Part shown: positions 22,230-33,896 of the stretch, in pieces
Layout of the letters: each line of letters begins with the position of its first letter
How positions within the stretch are numbered: position 1 is the first letter of the stretch
Assembly (NCBI GenBank): GCA_011109175.1
Contig: RDEW01000015.1
Span: 390,310 to 454,309 of the forward strand
Origin: Dicyema japonicum
Taxonomy: Eukaryota; Dicyemida; Rhombozoa; Dicyemidae
Direction of reading: 5' to 3'
Length of the DNA stretch: 64,000 bases
Made by a program: the position numbers and the translations under genes
The notes under the pieces: model-generated
Database searches by the model: none
The model's input: the letters and a program-made list of their open reading frames with translations, nothing else
Told to the model about the DNA's origin: nothing

Positions 22230-24220
22230 CAGAGGTTCCAACCTTTGTTCCTCGAAATAATCTAAGGGTTTTGCGAAGTTCCAAAATTTTTTTTTAATTT
22301 TTTTTCAAAACGAATTAATTTAATTTGCGCGTGTCTAAATGGAGTCTTGTGACAGTGCACATCTTAAAGTTCGATCGTATCGAAAAAGTTATATTGCATT
22401 TGGTTTCACATGGACTGGGGACATGAATTTCCCTCTACCACTTTGTGTTGTTTGCGGTTAAAAACTTGCGAATAGTGCTATGGCTCCAACGAAACTTAGA
22501 CGTCATTTCTCAACCAAGCACCCAGAACTTTCAATGAAAAAAAAGTATTTTATGCGGAAATTGACCAGAATAAAGTTAAAGCATTCCGGTTTTACAAAAA
22601 ATCAAAATAAACGAAAAAGCATCTCATGCTAGTTATGGTGTTGCTGAGATTATCGCTAAAAATATGAAATCGCATACTCTCGCCGAAACTGTTATTTTGC
22701 CTGCATGCAAAGAAGTAGTGAAGATAATGTTCCGAGAAATTGCTGCCGCTGAGCTCGACTTAATTCCTATTTCTATTAATTCTGTGAGCAGAAGCATCAA
22801 GGATATGTCTGATGACATTGAAACCACTTTGGTTCGGCGAATAAAAAAATCTGTGTTTTTTTCCTTCAAGTGGATGAAAGCTCAGATATCACAGGAAGAA
22901 TGCAACTCCTTGTATTCGTTCGATATATGAACGATGAATCCATTGTTGAAGATTTTCTTTGCTGCAAAGAGTTGCTCGAACAACAAAGGGATATGACAAT
23001 TTCAATCTTATAAATTCATATTTTGAGGATATAAAGTTGGATTGGAATGCATGTGTGGGTTGGAATGCATGGGTATCTGCACTGATGGTTCTCCAGCAAT
23101 GACTAAGCAATTTAAAGGCTTTGTTTCTGTTGCGAAAATAAGAATCCGGACTTAATTCACACGCATTGTTTTCTTCATCGTGAGGCATTGGTCGCAAAAA
23201 CTATGTGGCATGGACTTAAATATGCTTTGGACATGGTCGTAAAAATTATCAACTATATCAAAATGAGGCCGTTGAAATTGCGCCAGTTTTAGAAACTTTG
23301 CGAAAATGCAGAACATACAGTTTGATTATCTAGACTGAAGTAAGATGGCTCTCAAAGGGAAACATGTTAATTCGTTTCTATGAACTAAGACACGAATTGT
23401 TGGCTTTTTGTATACAAGATAAGTTGGATGACTTTATTGAATTCCTTAATGATGAATTTTGGTGTTGCAAGATAGAATACCTTGCCGATATTTTTAATGA
23501 ACTCAATGTTCTTAATAGCACCATGCAAGGAAGAAATGAAAATCTGTTGAGTTGCGCGGACAAAATAGCTGGTTTTCTGAAAAAAATTAAAATATGGAAA
23601 AAACATATAACGAATGGAAACTTGGAAATGTTTCCGAATGTGCAAGAAAGAAATTTTAAAGAAATTGTTCCAAAAATTGTAGATCATTTGGAGTCATTAT
23701 TTACATTAAGAAGAATTACTTTCCACCAATATCAGTTGAACTCTATGATTGGGGGAGGAATCCTTTTGCTGAGTACAAAATAACTGGAAACGAGCTATTA
23801 TTAAAAGAGGAAGAACTTGCGTTTGTTTCAAGTGACAGAACGTTAAAAATGGATATTTACAGCTTGATATTGATTCGTTTTGGCTGATTGTAAAAAGCAG
23901 ACAAATTATATTCTAGCAAACAAATCTTTAAGAGTTTTCAATGACTTATTTCTGTGAAAGTGGATTTTCTGCATCAACAAATATAAAGCATAAAAAACGC
24001 GCAAACCTACTGTATGTGGAAGAAGATCTACGTTTATCCCTGTTAAGGACAAGGCCAAATATTACAGAGCTATGCAAGAGACATCAGCCTCAACAATCTT
24101 ACTAACTAGCATTTTATATATTAGTAAAATACTGATAATTGTTAACAACCATATAAGGGTTCCGTATAAAATGAAAAATGTCGATAGGGTTCCGTGCTCT
24201 CAAAAAATTGGGAACCATTG
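22230..24220 (+). mobile_element. near full-length hAT transposon with decayed transposase
   Basis: Begins CAGAGGTTCCAACC and ends GGGAACCATTG, flanked by TCTAAAG at 22223-22229 and 24221-24227. Inside, plus-strand frames give a BED-finger-like start (CVVCG at 22450, then TKLRRHFSTKHPEL), IIAKNMKSHTLAETVILPAC, LQVDESSDITGRMQLL, TEVRWLSKGNMLIRFYELR and a C-terminal dimerisation-like region. This is the ZBED5/FAM200/GTF2IRD2-type hAT transposase order. Numerous frameshifts and stops show it is inactive. Confidence 0.88.
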
Positions 24221-24491
24221 TCTAAAGGTATTTTTCGAAAAAAAATTCTTTAGAAGATTCAGAAAATAGTGAAAAATCGGAAAAAAAATAAAACTTGTAG
24301 CCAAAAAAGATATTTTAGTTAGATTAACAGCAACAGAGAGGAAACTCTTAGCCAATGTTGAGAATGAAGTTCTCTAATTTCTTCAATAAGAAAGTATAAA
24401 GCAAGTATTATCGAAGCAAATAAAAAGATAGGGATTAAATTTTATTTTAATAAAAATTAAATATGTTTTTTTGTTCATTTAAGGCATTTTT

Positions 24492-24808
24492 GACATAGTG
24501 GTTAGGTGTCGGGATAAGTGACTTAGGTAACGGGTTCTATTCTCGCCGCTGTTCACCTGGTGGAAGGTTCCACGCATCTACGATGCTAAAAGGGTTTGAC
24601 GAGTGACGCCGTCATCAGTGGATACTCACTGCGGAACTGGATTGTCTAGAAAGGATTCACACAAAAGATAAAGAAAAAAAAAGTGAAGATCATTCCTTGG
24701 TTCTACGATTAGTTAAAATTAACTGTTCTTTACTTAAATAAAGTGTGTGTCCTGCCTATGTGGAGCTATAAATATTATGTCTCTCGTGAAAAGGCTGTTA
24801 TTATTATT
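24492..24808 (+). mobile_element. tRNA-derived SINE-A with 11-bp TSD
   Basis: Perfect target-site duplication AAGGCATTTTT at 24481-24491 and 24809-24819. The tRNA-like head keeps the A-box part AGTGGTTAGGTGTCGGG and a B box (GGGTTCTATTCTCG). The body (GGTTCCACGCATCTACGATG, GACGCCGTCATCAGTGG, GGATTGTCTAGAAAGGA) is shared with the copy at 59364. The 3' end (GAGCTATAAATATTATG, CTCGTGAAAAGGCTGTTATT) resembles the end of the LINE at 15120. The first few bases of the head are trimmed. Confidence 0.93.
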
Positions 24809-24944
24809 AAGGCATTTTTAAAAATTCTTTATTCATAGTTCTTAAAAAATTATTGATTTTATTTTTTTTCAAATTGGTTATAAAATTCTATGAATCCAAA
24901 AATGACCACTTTGCGAGGGTCGACTGTATAATTCTTTTTGTATT

Positions 24945-25135
24945 GTGACGTCATGTGATCTTCCTGTCTCAGGATGTGCCCAATTTCAGGATGGCATCAA
25001 AGGATCGTTTGCTATCCTCCACTCAACTGGTCCATTCCATGAAGAATTTACACAGCTTTGGTTCGGATGAAGATAGTGTTTGAAGGACTTGTTTTTACGA
25101 CTGGAGTCGTAGAAACTAGATATAAGTAATTAGTT
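24945..25135 (+). repeat. diverged SINE-B copy
   Basis: Opens with GACGTCATGTGATCTTCC and keeps AAAGGATCGTTTGCTATCC and CCACTCAACTGG in the same order as the copies at 33662 and 48051. It ends in AATTAGTTGTTAAGA. More diverged than the two best copies. An open frame just downstream (to 25412) ends KNESFKGPKTPDVLTTTG but has no family I recognise. Confidence 0.65.
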
Positions 25136-25745
25136 GTTAAGATGTCTGGAATTCAGTCTATTTGAAGACGCAAGAGTCTGTGACGTGAAACTTAGAAAAT
25201 ATTTTATTCAGTATTTCGTTGAATCATGTATCAAAACGTCCAAGACTGTAGAGATAGGATTTTTCCTGAAGATAGAAATGGAATGGCTGTTTCCCTTGAC
25301 AACCTCAGAGAAATCCTTTGGAACAGGCATTCCACTTCCTAACGATCTGAAGAATGAGAGCTTCAAGGGCCCGAAGACTCCAGACGTCTTGACCACAACG
25401 GGCTGTATTTGACGCCTATGATTCATAAGAACATTTACTGGCTTGAGAGGCGCCTACAACAAAATGATTATTCTAGAACATTCTCTTATCAATAAAATGT
25501 TTAATATTAAAACCAATGATAAAAAGCTGAAACAACCTTACATTAAAAACTGAAACATCAAATCCTTATAATCTGGAGAAAATTGGAATTACTGCTAACA
25601 CACGTGGCCGTCTGTTGTGATTTATCAACTCGAGCATTTTTAGGTTAGAATTAAGTGATGAGATCAAAGGTTAATTTATTGAACGACAAAACACAGTGAA
25701 AAGGGAGAATAAGACTAATCGTGTGATCCTAATTCCAAAATTTGC

Positions 25746-26030
25746 TTACACATTTTCACGTGCTTGAAGTATCTCCTTGTGTTTGCGAAGAAAGTGGGAG
25801 ATTAAAGAAGTTAATATTAAGCAACCAAGTGTATCCAGATCCAATGGTATCAGAGAGTGAAATCCGAGATCACATAAAAGTCCTTTCAGAAACAGAGGAG
25901 AAAGAAATAACAAGTTAGTAACAGCCGGATGAACCCCCAAGGAATATGACAGGAAGGTGACAAGGCTAATGATGTTTTTTGACGGCATTCTGGTACAATT
26001 TCCAATCTCCAGCTGAGACATGTTGATCAT
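25746..26030 (-). CDS. small hydrophobic protein, unrecognised
   Basis: A 94-residue frame from ATG 26030. Residues about 20-60 are hydrophobic (IISLVTFLSYSLG, VTNLLFLSPLFLKGLL) and a second hydrophobic stretch follows (LDTLGCLILTSLISHFL), ending in the charged tail RKHKEILQARENV. This suggests two or three membrane helices. I do not recognise the family. It is transcribed divergently from ALG2 with 231 bases between the two ATGs, so they may share a promoter. No stop or intron is needed, which is unusual here. Confidence 0.5.
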   Translation of the reverse strand: MINMSQLEIGNCTRMPSKNIISLVTFLSYSLGVHPAVTNLLFLSPLFLKGLLCDLGFHSLIPLDLDTLGCLILTSLISHFLRKHKEILQARENV

Positions 26031-26261
26031 ATGATGTCAGGAACATTGCAATACATATAGAATCCTTCAGCCGACTGATCAGCATGTGAATTGAACAAAC
26101 AGCAGCATTGAAAAAACATGACCTTAAGCACTACTTGGATGACTTGCTTTATATAAAAGGACTCTGTTCTGGTCAATGACAGATTATAACAATTTTAATA
26201 AAGAAAAACTTTATTATTCTTAAATTTAATTTTTAATAACTTTAAAGTTCAAATACGTTTA

Positions 26262-27518
26262 ATGCGGGTTGCCTTTATTCATCCAGATTTGGGAATTGGA
26301 GGAGCGGAAAGAGCAGTGATCGATACAGCACTGGCAATGCAGTCCTTGGGCCACACTGTTTCATTTTTTACTGGACACCACGACCCAAACACTGCTTCTC
26401 GGACACCATCGATGGGTCGTTCACTATTTATTCTGCCGGCCAGTTTATTCCGAGACATTTCCTTGGAATGTTTATGATCCTCTTTTCACTCCTAAAGATG
26501 ACCTTTGTGACTTTATATTTTCTTTGGTTCTACGGAGATCAGTTCGACGTGGTCTTCTGTGACCAAGTCTCCTTGGTGGCTCTTATTGTGAAGCTGTTCG
26601 GCCTCCATCAAGTCATATTTTACTGTCATTTTCCCGATTTGTTTCTCTCCGACAGGGATGACAAAAATCGACTCAAAAAATTCCTCAAAAAAATATATCG
26701 AATTCCATTTGATAAAATAGAAGAGTTCTCGACCGCCATAGCCGACGTAGTCGTGGTTAACTCTAACTTTACTAGTAATAAACGGTCTTTATTTCGTTAG
26801 AGCGTGTTGTGCAGACTGCCTTCCCTTCAATGGCCCAGAGAGAACTCGCTGTGTTACATCCTGTCTCAAATTTGGAGAAACTGGACATGCCGGGGAACCA
26901 ACGGGTGAAATCAACTGGGGGAAATTTAAATACTTCCTTTCGATCAACCGATTCGAAAGAAAGAAGAATGTGATCTTAGCATTGGAGGCATTTGGTTGTA
27001 TTGTGGTCACTTTATTGACAGGAATATTCCAGAGGGAGCGAAGATCAAATGATATTTTCAAACTGGTCCTCATGGGGGGATATGACGAAAGATTATACGA
27101 CAGTGTGTGCTATCTGAAGGAGATTGTTGATTTGGTAGAAGAACTCAACCTCACAGAATCTGTTTATATAATAAAAAACGGATCCGACTCCTTCAAAAGG
27201 TATTTGTTGCGAAATGCCACGTGTCTGCTGTACACTCCGTCTGAGGAACACTTCGGAATAGTCCCCGTGGAAGCCATGTATTTGAGATGTCCGGTAATCG
27301 CCGTGAACTCTGGGGGACCCATGGAGACCGTGGTTGACGGGGAGACTGGATTTCTGTGTGATCAGACTGCCGAGTGTTTTGCTGAGAAAATGACTGACTT
27401 GTCCTCAAACGATGAAATGTTATCTGTAATGGAGGAAAAAGCACGTGCTCATGTAGGTAAAAACTTCTCAACCAAAGAATTTATTAGGAAACTTAACACT
27501 ATTTTATTGCAGTTGTAG
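26262..27518 (+). CDS. ALG2: alpha-1,3/1,6-mannosyltransferase ALG2
   Basis: GT4 glycosyltransferase that adds the second and third mannose to the dolichol-linked N-glycan precursor on the cytosolic face of the ER. ATG 26262 gives [20 protein letters not shown] (donor-site GGAER loop). Then come [68 protein letters not shown], and the hallmark E-x7-E motif [12 protein letters not shown] followed by [15 protein letters not shown]. The stop is at 27518. Introns 26775-26800 (26 nt) and 26995-27021 (27 nt) restore continuity. Two frame changes remain that no intron explains: at about 26390 (after HHDPN) and between about 26885 and 26915 (before [10 protein letters not shown]). Either the gene is freshly broken or the assembly has single-base errors. 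All motifs are otherwise intact. Confidence 0.95.
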
Positions 27519-28283
27519 CAAAATTTACTTTTCTTAAAGATCTAAAAAACACATGCTTGAGCCTATTTTACAAACTGATCAAGTTTTGGTTGTGTAAATA
27601 CGCTTATTTGTTAGGCAGCTGAGTTACTGTTTTTCTCCATTTTGTAATCTTAGGAATTTTACCATTATGCCTTCTTTCATCAATTTCTTTACAAAATTTC
27701 TTGGCGTCTTTTTTAGTATCTCAAATGTACTGCTAAAAACGTTGTGTCAGCCTCCAATGGAGTTATTTTGTTCGAAGTAGTCCTCATATAGATTATTTAG
27801 ATTATTCCAATAATTAATTGGAAATCTTGGAATTAATTCATTTTCTTGATATAATTGATCGAGAAATATTGATATAATGGATTTAATATCAGGAAAATCA
27901 GACGCTATCCAATCAAAAGTGTTCTTTACAGTGTGTGTAGGACTAAAGGAAGAGTCATTTCAACAGTTTTACAAATCTACCCGTTAATTTTAAATCACAT
28001 TCGACCTATTTATATCTTCATTATTTATGTAGTTGAAAATTCCTAATTTCAATATTTTTTTATTAATATTTTGTCATAGATGGAACATGCAGCATTTTGT
28101 CCGTGCGTATGGAATTTACTTTTGAAAAGAGTTTATTGCTCTCTTTTCAAAATCTGAGACAATAACTCTTGGTTCTAAATCCGGAATGAGACGTTTAATT
28201 ATTTGAAGCATTGTATCATTTTCAGTTTTTGATGATAAAAGACAAAATATTATCGGAATGACATATTGATTAATTATCACCGA
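27519..28283. other. gene-free AT-rich stretch downstream of ALG2
   Basis: No protein match, tRNA or repeat recognised. It presumably contains the ALG2 3' UTR at the left. Confidence 0.5.
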
Positions 28284-28285
28284 TA

Positions 28286-29084
28286 CAGTCTAACCTCCAT
28301 TTGGAACACTTGGTGTTTCAAAAATAGAGGTTACTCCAAAAATCGTACAAAGATTTGTAATTATTGAGTACACAACTATACTTCGTTGATTAAAAATCTT
28401 AGAATTTAACGGAAAACTAACATTGTTTAAAGTAATCAGTAATTTTTTGTCCATAACCATATTTAAATTTTAAATTGCGCATTGAATATTTTTCTAAAAT
28501 CATCGCAATTGAAAATGTTTTGTTTTCCATATTCGAAAAGACACGTTTCGTCGCAATTTAAAATGTTTTGTTTTCCATATTCGTCAATTTTGACATTAAA
28601 TTCAATTAAAAACTCACCAATCATGGAACTGTCACTTGAAACTTTTTCTCCAGACAAAGTTTTAAACTTAAATTCATGTCTTTATTTTAATTTTTCTAAC
28701 CATCCGTTTGAAGCCTTAAAATTTTGGAGTAATATTCTAGATGTGACTTTCAGTCCTAATAAAATGATTTTAAGAAATACAATAATACCGATTTTTTGTA
28801 TTAAAGGCCTGGAAATCGTAGTTTAAGCCCATAAAAGGTGTAGATAACTTTAAGACAAGCAAAAAAATGAACAAAAATCTGCACGTGATTTAAAAATTAA
28901 TTTTAGTAAAATATAGAAACTGTAAAATTTAATTTTAAATTAAAATAATTATAAGTGTTCCAAAACGAGGTCTTTTTTGTAAGGATTTTATTAATTTTCT
29001 ATTAAAATTTTCGAAGTGTTCCAAATCTCGAGGGTGTATCAGGTGTTCCACCCTGGCGGTCCGTTCCAAAAAGAGGTTAGACTG
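28286..29084 (-). mobile_element. pogo/Tigger-like DNA transposon, deleted
   Basis: Terminal inverted repeats CAGTCTAACCTCCATTTGGA on the left and a right end whose complement reads CAGTCTAACCTCTTTTTGGA, flanked by TA at 28284-28285 and 29085-29086. The minus-strand frame 28657-28463 contains EYGKQNILNCDETCLF, the first catalytic aspartate region (NxDET) of pogo-type DDE transposases. A 48-base internal tandem duplication repeats EYGKQNI-NCD. The rest of the transposase is deleted. Confidence 0.85.
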
Positions 29085-29152
29085 TATGGTGATAACTGCT
29101 TCCAAGAAGAGGGCAGACAAAAATAGTATTTAAAAATGTCGTCATTTCAGAA

Positions 29153-29667
29153 TTAAAAAATAACCATAATTGTCTCAACATCTGAAAAGTTAATCATTAA
29201 TATTTTAGCGAAAAGTGTATCCAAACTGATAGAATCTACGCCCTCGTAGGTATACATTAAATTCTCAATATTAAGAACTGAATCATCACTTTCGTGTGGG
29301 ATACTTTTTCTTGTTCTACCAATTAGTTGTCCCAGAGAAGAATGAGTCCCTGTCAAAGCAATAGTAGTCAAATTTCGTCCAAGCAGAGAATTATTTATTA
29401 TCTGTCTAGGACCCATATCACACAAGAGTGATTTCTGCTCTATGTCCTCCCGATTAAGGTTTTCATTACAAATTCACTCCTTGGAAGATGATTATGTTGC
29501 ACCAAACTCCAAACATCATTACACGATTGAATGGTTTTTACAAATCCAGGACAAGTACGATCTGAGCACCTCCAATATGTGATTTGTCCCTTCCTGTATT
29601 TTAAATGGTACAGATTTCCATCATGTTCTAAACTTATATTTTCCTTTCGGTTAACGAGAAACGGCAT
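29153..29667 (-). pseudogene. FLYWCH zinc-finger protein, MULE transposase N-terminal part
   Basis: The minus-strand frame from 29667 reads FLVNRKENISLEHDGNLYHL, then WRCSDRTCPGFVKT and LVQHNHLP. This fits the FLYWCH finger (W-x-C-x4-C ... H-x-H). After a one-base frame change near 29450 it continues REDIEQKSLLCDMGPRQIIN and LGQLIGRTRKSI, the region that follows FLYWCH fingers in MULE-type transposases. No DDE domain is visible beyond, so this is a fragment. It could also be a domesticated FLYWCH gene. Confidence 0.6.
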
Positions 29668-29679
29668 ACAATATTATTA

Positions 29680-30345
29680 TTAGCACTACTGTAGGTCTTT
29701 CAGATGAGAGCAGATGTATTTGTGGTAATTTATGACTGTATCTGGATGAGAGATCAGTTTTTCCGTTGCGTATCCATTTCTTGTATTCTCAATATTATTG
29801 TATGTAATGTTATTATGTTTCTTATGTTTGATACCATGTTTCCCCAGGCTGAAGGTGACAATAACCATTCTGTGATCGCTGACAGTTGTTGAACCTTCGT
29901 ATGAGCATGCGTTTATAAGAGAGCGTTTGTCGTTAATCCGGCATATAATATATCAATTTGGTTGTATATAGGAACTAGTTTTCCATCTGAGTTTTTTGTT
30001 AGCCCATTCAAATGGTTGTGTGGCATGCACGATGAAAGAATGCAGTGTTACACAATAACAATTTGTTTGCCGGGCAGAAGTGGCCAAGTATGGTCCCAGG
30101 GAAGTTTCTTTTCCCACGTCCGTGTCTTCCCATGAAGGTATCTTCTGAGTTCTTTTTTGTTCCAATTTTCGCATTTAGATCGCCAGCAATGAATATAAGT
30201 GAAGACGACTCATATTCATGATACTTCTTTGATAGTGCTTTATCCAGTTCAGTCGTGTTTTTTGCCACTTTTCCACAGTGGCATATTTCCATGGTTTTCA
30301 TCGAGATAGTACGTAATTTTCGTCTCTTGTATACAGCCAATAGAA
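29680..30345 (-). mobile_element. LINE endonuclease fragment
   Basis: Minus-strand frames give MEICHCGKVAKNTTELDKAL, SLIFIAGDLNAKIGTKKN, FMGRHGRGKRNFPG and finally TTVSDHRMVIVTFSLG. These are the metal-binding GDxNAK and catalytic SDH motifs of AP endonucleases. It closely resembles the endonuclease at 37.1-37.45 kb (IAGDFNAKVG, GRRHGRGKKN). It lies downstream, in reading order, of the RT fragment at 30400-31640, so it belongs to a separate insertion. Confidence 0.8.
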
Positions 30346-30399
30346 ACGTTATATCTTTCTAGGTCATCACAATAAGTATTTTTTGACTGAGGCTTAGAT

Positions 30400-32180
30400 A
30401 TTCCTCAGGTATTGAACGTAAGAAGCTTTAGGGAAAGCATATTCTCTTGTATCTTCTGCTTTTTAAACATTTTTCGTTGTACAGAGAAGAACGGCATGCA
30501 ATAGTGAATCAGGAATGATTTTTCAAATGTTTTGGCCAATTTGTCAATAATACCTTCTAATTGAAGGTTTGTTGACGTGAGATCTATGTCATTTGCGAAG
30601 ATGACTTCCGTTATATGTCTGGAAATATTATTCCTGGCCTCTCGTAGGGTTGTCTCCAGATATGCGATGAATAAGACCGGGGATAGGGCGTCTCCTTGGG
30701 GGTGCCCTTGTTTGTTTCGAATACTCTGGATTTCTGATTTCCGAGGTGGATAAATAGTTGAGTGGAGGAGAGTAGATAACGAATAATTCTGATGCAATCT
30801 TCCACAAGTAGAGGTGTTAATAATTGTATCATCTTGACTTTGCTGATTGAGTCAAATGCCTTAGATAGGTCGATTCCCATTATATGGTACTCCTCTATAT
30901 TTTTGGCATGAAGCACACATCCATTTGTGGCTCCAAATGGCATCGGAAATTGATCTTCCAGAGACAAACCCACGTTGGCTAGCTCCGATAAATCCACGTA
31001 GTGGGGCTTTTATTCTGTCCAGAGCAATTAGCGATTTTTTTCGCAGTGAGTTGAGTAGTATGATTGGTCTTAAGCTGTTTAGCATTCCTTTTTTTCCCCT
31101 TTTGATTAATTTTCAATTCCGATGTTAATTATGGAGTGTTCCTCAAAAGTTTTGTTCAGAATGTGAGTAATGAGTTTTAGAAACTCTTCAGGAGCGTATT
31201 TTATGAGCTCTGCATTAACATTATCTGGCCTGGGGCTTTTGAGTTGTTTAGTCTAGTCACAGCCTTTTTAACTTCCGTTGAAGTTATTTCTGGTGATAGC
31301 TTTCTGGGGACTCCATCAAACGGATAAACGTTTCTTTGTTTTCAAAATTGAAATATTTTTTGAAGTGATCAGCTATGGTGTCTGTGCGTTCCTGGTTGTT
31401 GTAAATGGTTCTTCCGAGTTCATTATGAACTGTTAGATTTTTAGATTTAATCTTTCGCGCTAGCATCTTTACAGATGCATACATTTGCGCTTCGTGTTTG
31501 TACTTTCCTACTTCATTTACAAGGTTTTGTAGTTCTGTTTCGTGGTTTATCTGACATTTTTTCTTGATTTCTCGCATAATTTTGTTTATTTGGATTTTGA
31601 ACTCATTTGCTTTTACTTTGTTGTGGGTGTTCATGCAGTAGATCCTTTTGTAATGAAAGAGGTGATCTATATGTGGGTCGTGTATTTCTTTGAAGGTGTT
31701 GGGAATTGTCCCAATCGTGGATTATTTTGTTTACTAGTTATTCCATAAACTTCCAACAGGTAGATTGAGATTGATCGGTTCTATGGTTTGTGATATTTTA
31801 GCTGAATAGTTATTTCTGTGGACAGGATTGTTTCTTAAGAGTTCGACTTCATATCTAACTTCTCTGTGTCTGTTTTTGACTCTGTTAATCCAAAATCTTC
31901 TCTTTAGAAGAAGTTTGACTACCAATAGTTTATGGTCATTCGATGTTAGCGTTCCTCCATATGTTCGGGCATCTGAGAGTTGGGCTTTCTGTGATTGTCG
32001 ACACAGAATGTAGTTGGGTTTTTAGAGACTTTTGGAGATGTATGTGCATATGCATTTATAATTGTAATTGTAGAGTTAGATCCAGTTTCCAATTGAATTA
32101 CGCAAATTCTGTCATTCACTTTCCATATTCTTTTTATATATTCCCGGAGTCTAATATCCACCGCAAAGCCCATTTCTTTC
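30400..32180 (-). mobile_element. LINE with endonuclease end and reverse transcriptase, decayed
   Basis: Read from 32180 downwards: ITIINAYAHTSPKVSKNP (endonuclease), a C-terminal piece at 31925-31734 (MVVKLLLKRRFWINRVKNRH), the pre-palm region at 31634-31284, then LRPIILLNSLRKKSLIALDR, QRGFVSGRSISDAIWSHKW, GIDLSKAFDSISKVKM, a P-Q-G-D-A-L-SPVLF block at 30700, and ANDIDLTSTNL (a degraded YADD) near 30590. Several frameshifts and stops interrupt it. The thumb and C-terminal tail are missing below 30400. Confidence 0.85.
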
Positions 32181-33661
32181 GTTCATTAATTTCTTAAAAA
32201 AGGAAATCTCTTATAAGTTGAGAGTAAAAAACAAGGGTTTGCTGCCAAAAGGCTCCAAATAGAACTTCATAGGATTAATGATCCGTCGACTCGAATTGTC
32301 GTAAACGTTTGGGGTCTGTCAAAAGTCCAACAGAGATAAGCTTAAGTAGTGATTCTACACATCTAATGTCAAAGCCGATGAAAATATTTGGCATTTTCCA
32401 GTCCTAAATGTTTATTCTCTGTGGTATGTGGTCACTTTATGACGCTCAGAATTATCGAAAGTCAGGAGTGATGAAAAGTGATTTTTGACTTTATTTATTT
32501 ATTTTTACCTCCACATTTTATGACAAATTTATAAAATATTTTAATGTAAAGATAAATTTTATTAAACGCGTTTTCTGGTACAAAATTCCGGTCTTTAGAT
32601 GAAAATTTTTGCAATAAAAATGTATTCCAAAGGATTTCTCTGGCAGTTGTCAGAGGAAACAGCCACTCAATTCTTTCTGTTGGATCATTTTGATTTGTTA
32701 CACAATAAATAAATTTAAGAAAAAAATTAAAAAAATCTTATCTCAGCAGATAATGTATAAGTCAATTTTCAAAATAGCATGGAGAATTATGTTTTTTTAC
32801 TTTTTGTAACGGAAATAACTTATTGACATCTAGATTCCAGATATTTTTAATTCCTCATTAATCGTGTCTGAAATACAATTTTTGAATCTGTTAGCTACGT
32901 TTTGTATGGTGAAATAAGTCTTTTCACTTATACACCATTGTTGACATAATATGCCGATAAATTGGTTCCCGTCCCGCAGATATTTAGCACTCAATGGGAA
33001 TTACCTTTCATGATCACGAGCCCAATGTTCTGGCATAGCCATTGTGTCATTCTTGACTCTCCTTTTCGCAGTCCTGCAAGCCGACAATTAATATGATAAA
33101 CTCAGGCATGCTATGGCCGAGCACGCAAAACGTCTCAACTGAGATCTGCTGGAACCGATCTCCAAAAATTGCCTCCAAGCATCTTTCCATTAAAATCTAA
33201 TCTCCATTAAAATTCTCAATTATTTTTTTAATCAACAAAATTTTTATAATAATATTCAACAACTTTAATCAAACTGCCCCTCAACGTCTTTAAAATATCC
33301 TCTGATTTTTAGGCAAGGATGTGAAGATATTTACTCAAGTTATGTAAATTAGAATAAAAACTTTCAATACTCAGCAATATTCACATCTGTCTTTAAATAT
33401 CGGTTTCGTCGATCAAAACAAAAACTTTTTTCAATTCTATATTAAAATAATGTCACATGGGCGGCGCGTAACGCATGGGCAGCTTGTTACATTTTTTCGA
33501 CCTTGAAAAGGTCTTTTGATTATCCGACATATAATTTTGTTTATCCGATTTATATCGTGATTTAATCCTGTTAATTAGTTTTTTATTCATAAATGTTATG
33601 ATTATAAAAATTTTATTTTTTATAGCGGTAAACCTAGATTTCTAGCGTGATTTATAGCATG

Positions 33662-33893
33662 GATGTGATCCACCTGTCTAGGTGACGCCCAGTGCCAGGC
33701 CGGCACGAAAAAGGATCATTTGCTATTCCCCACTCCACTGGAGGGGTTTCCACAACTGCATGTAATGGACATCTTACCTTTTATGCTGATTCCGGGTGGA
33801 CTCTGTTTCTGTAGAAGTGGAAACTGGATACACTTAATTAGTTGTTTACTTTAACTTCTTTCTCGTGTATCCGGGGTTAATAAATTAAATTTA
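33662..33893 (+). mobile_element. SINE-B copy
   Basis: Blocks GTGATCCACCTGTCTAGGTG, AGGCCGGCACGAAAAAGGAT, CCACTCCACTGGAGGGG, GTAGAAGTGGAAACTGGATA and GTGTATCCGGGGTTAATAAA match the copy at 48051-48286 almost base for base. It ends in an (ATAA)-like tail. The head resembles LINE leaders (GGCGTCATGTG), so it may be LINE-derived rather than a tRNA SINE; no A/B boxes are seen. Confidence 0.8.
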
Positions 33894-33896
33894 TAG

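Noticed and set aside
22230..24220. Domesticated ZBED/FAM200-like host gene
   Set aside because: Terminal repeats, flanking target duplication and many frameshifts show it is a dead hAT transposon.
25134..25412. 92-codon frame ending GPKTPDVLTTTG
   Set aside because: Starts inside a SINE-B relic without an ATG that I can support and matches no family I know; noted but not called as a gene.
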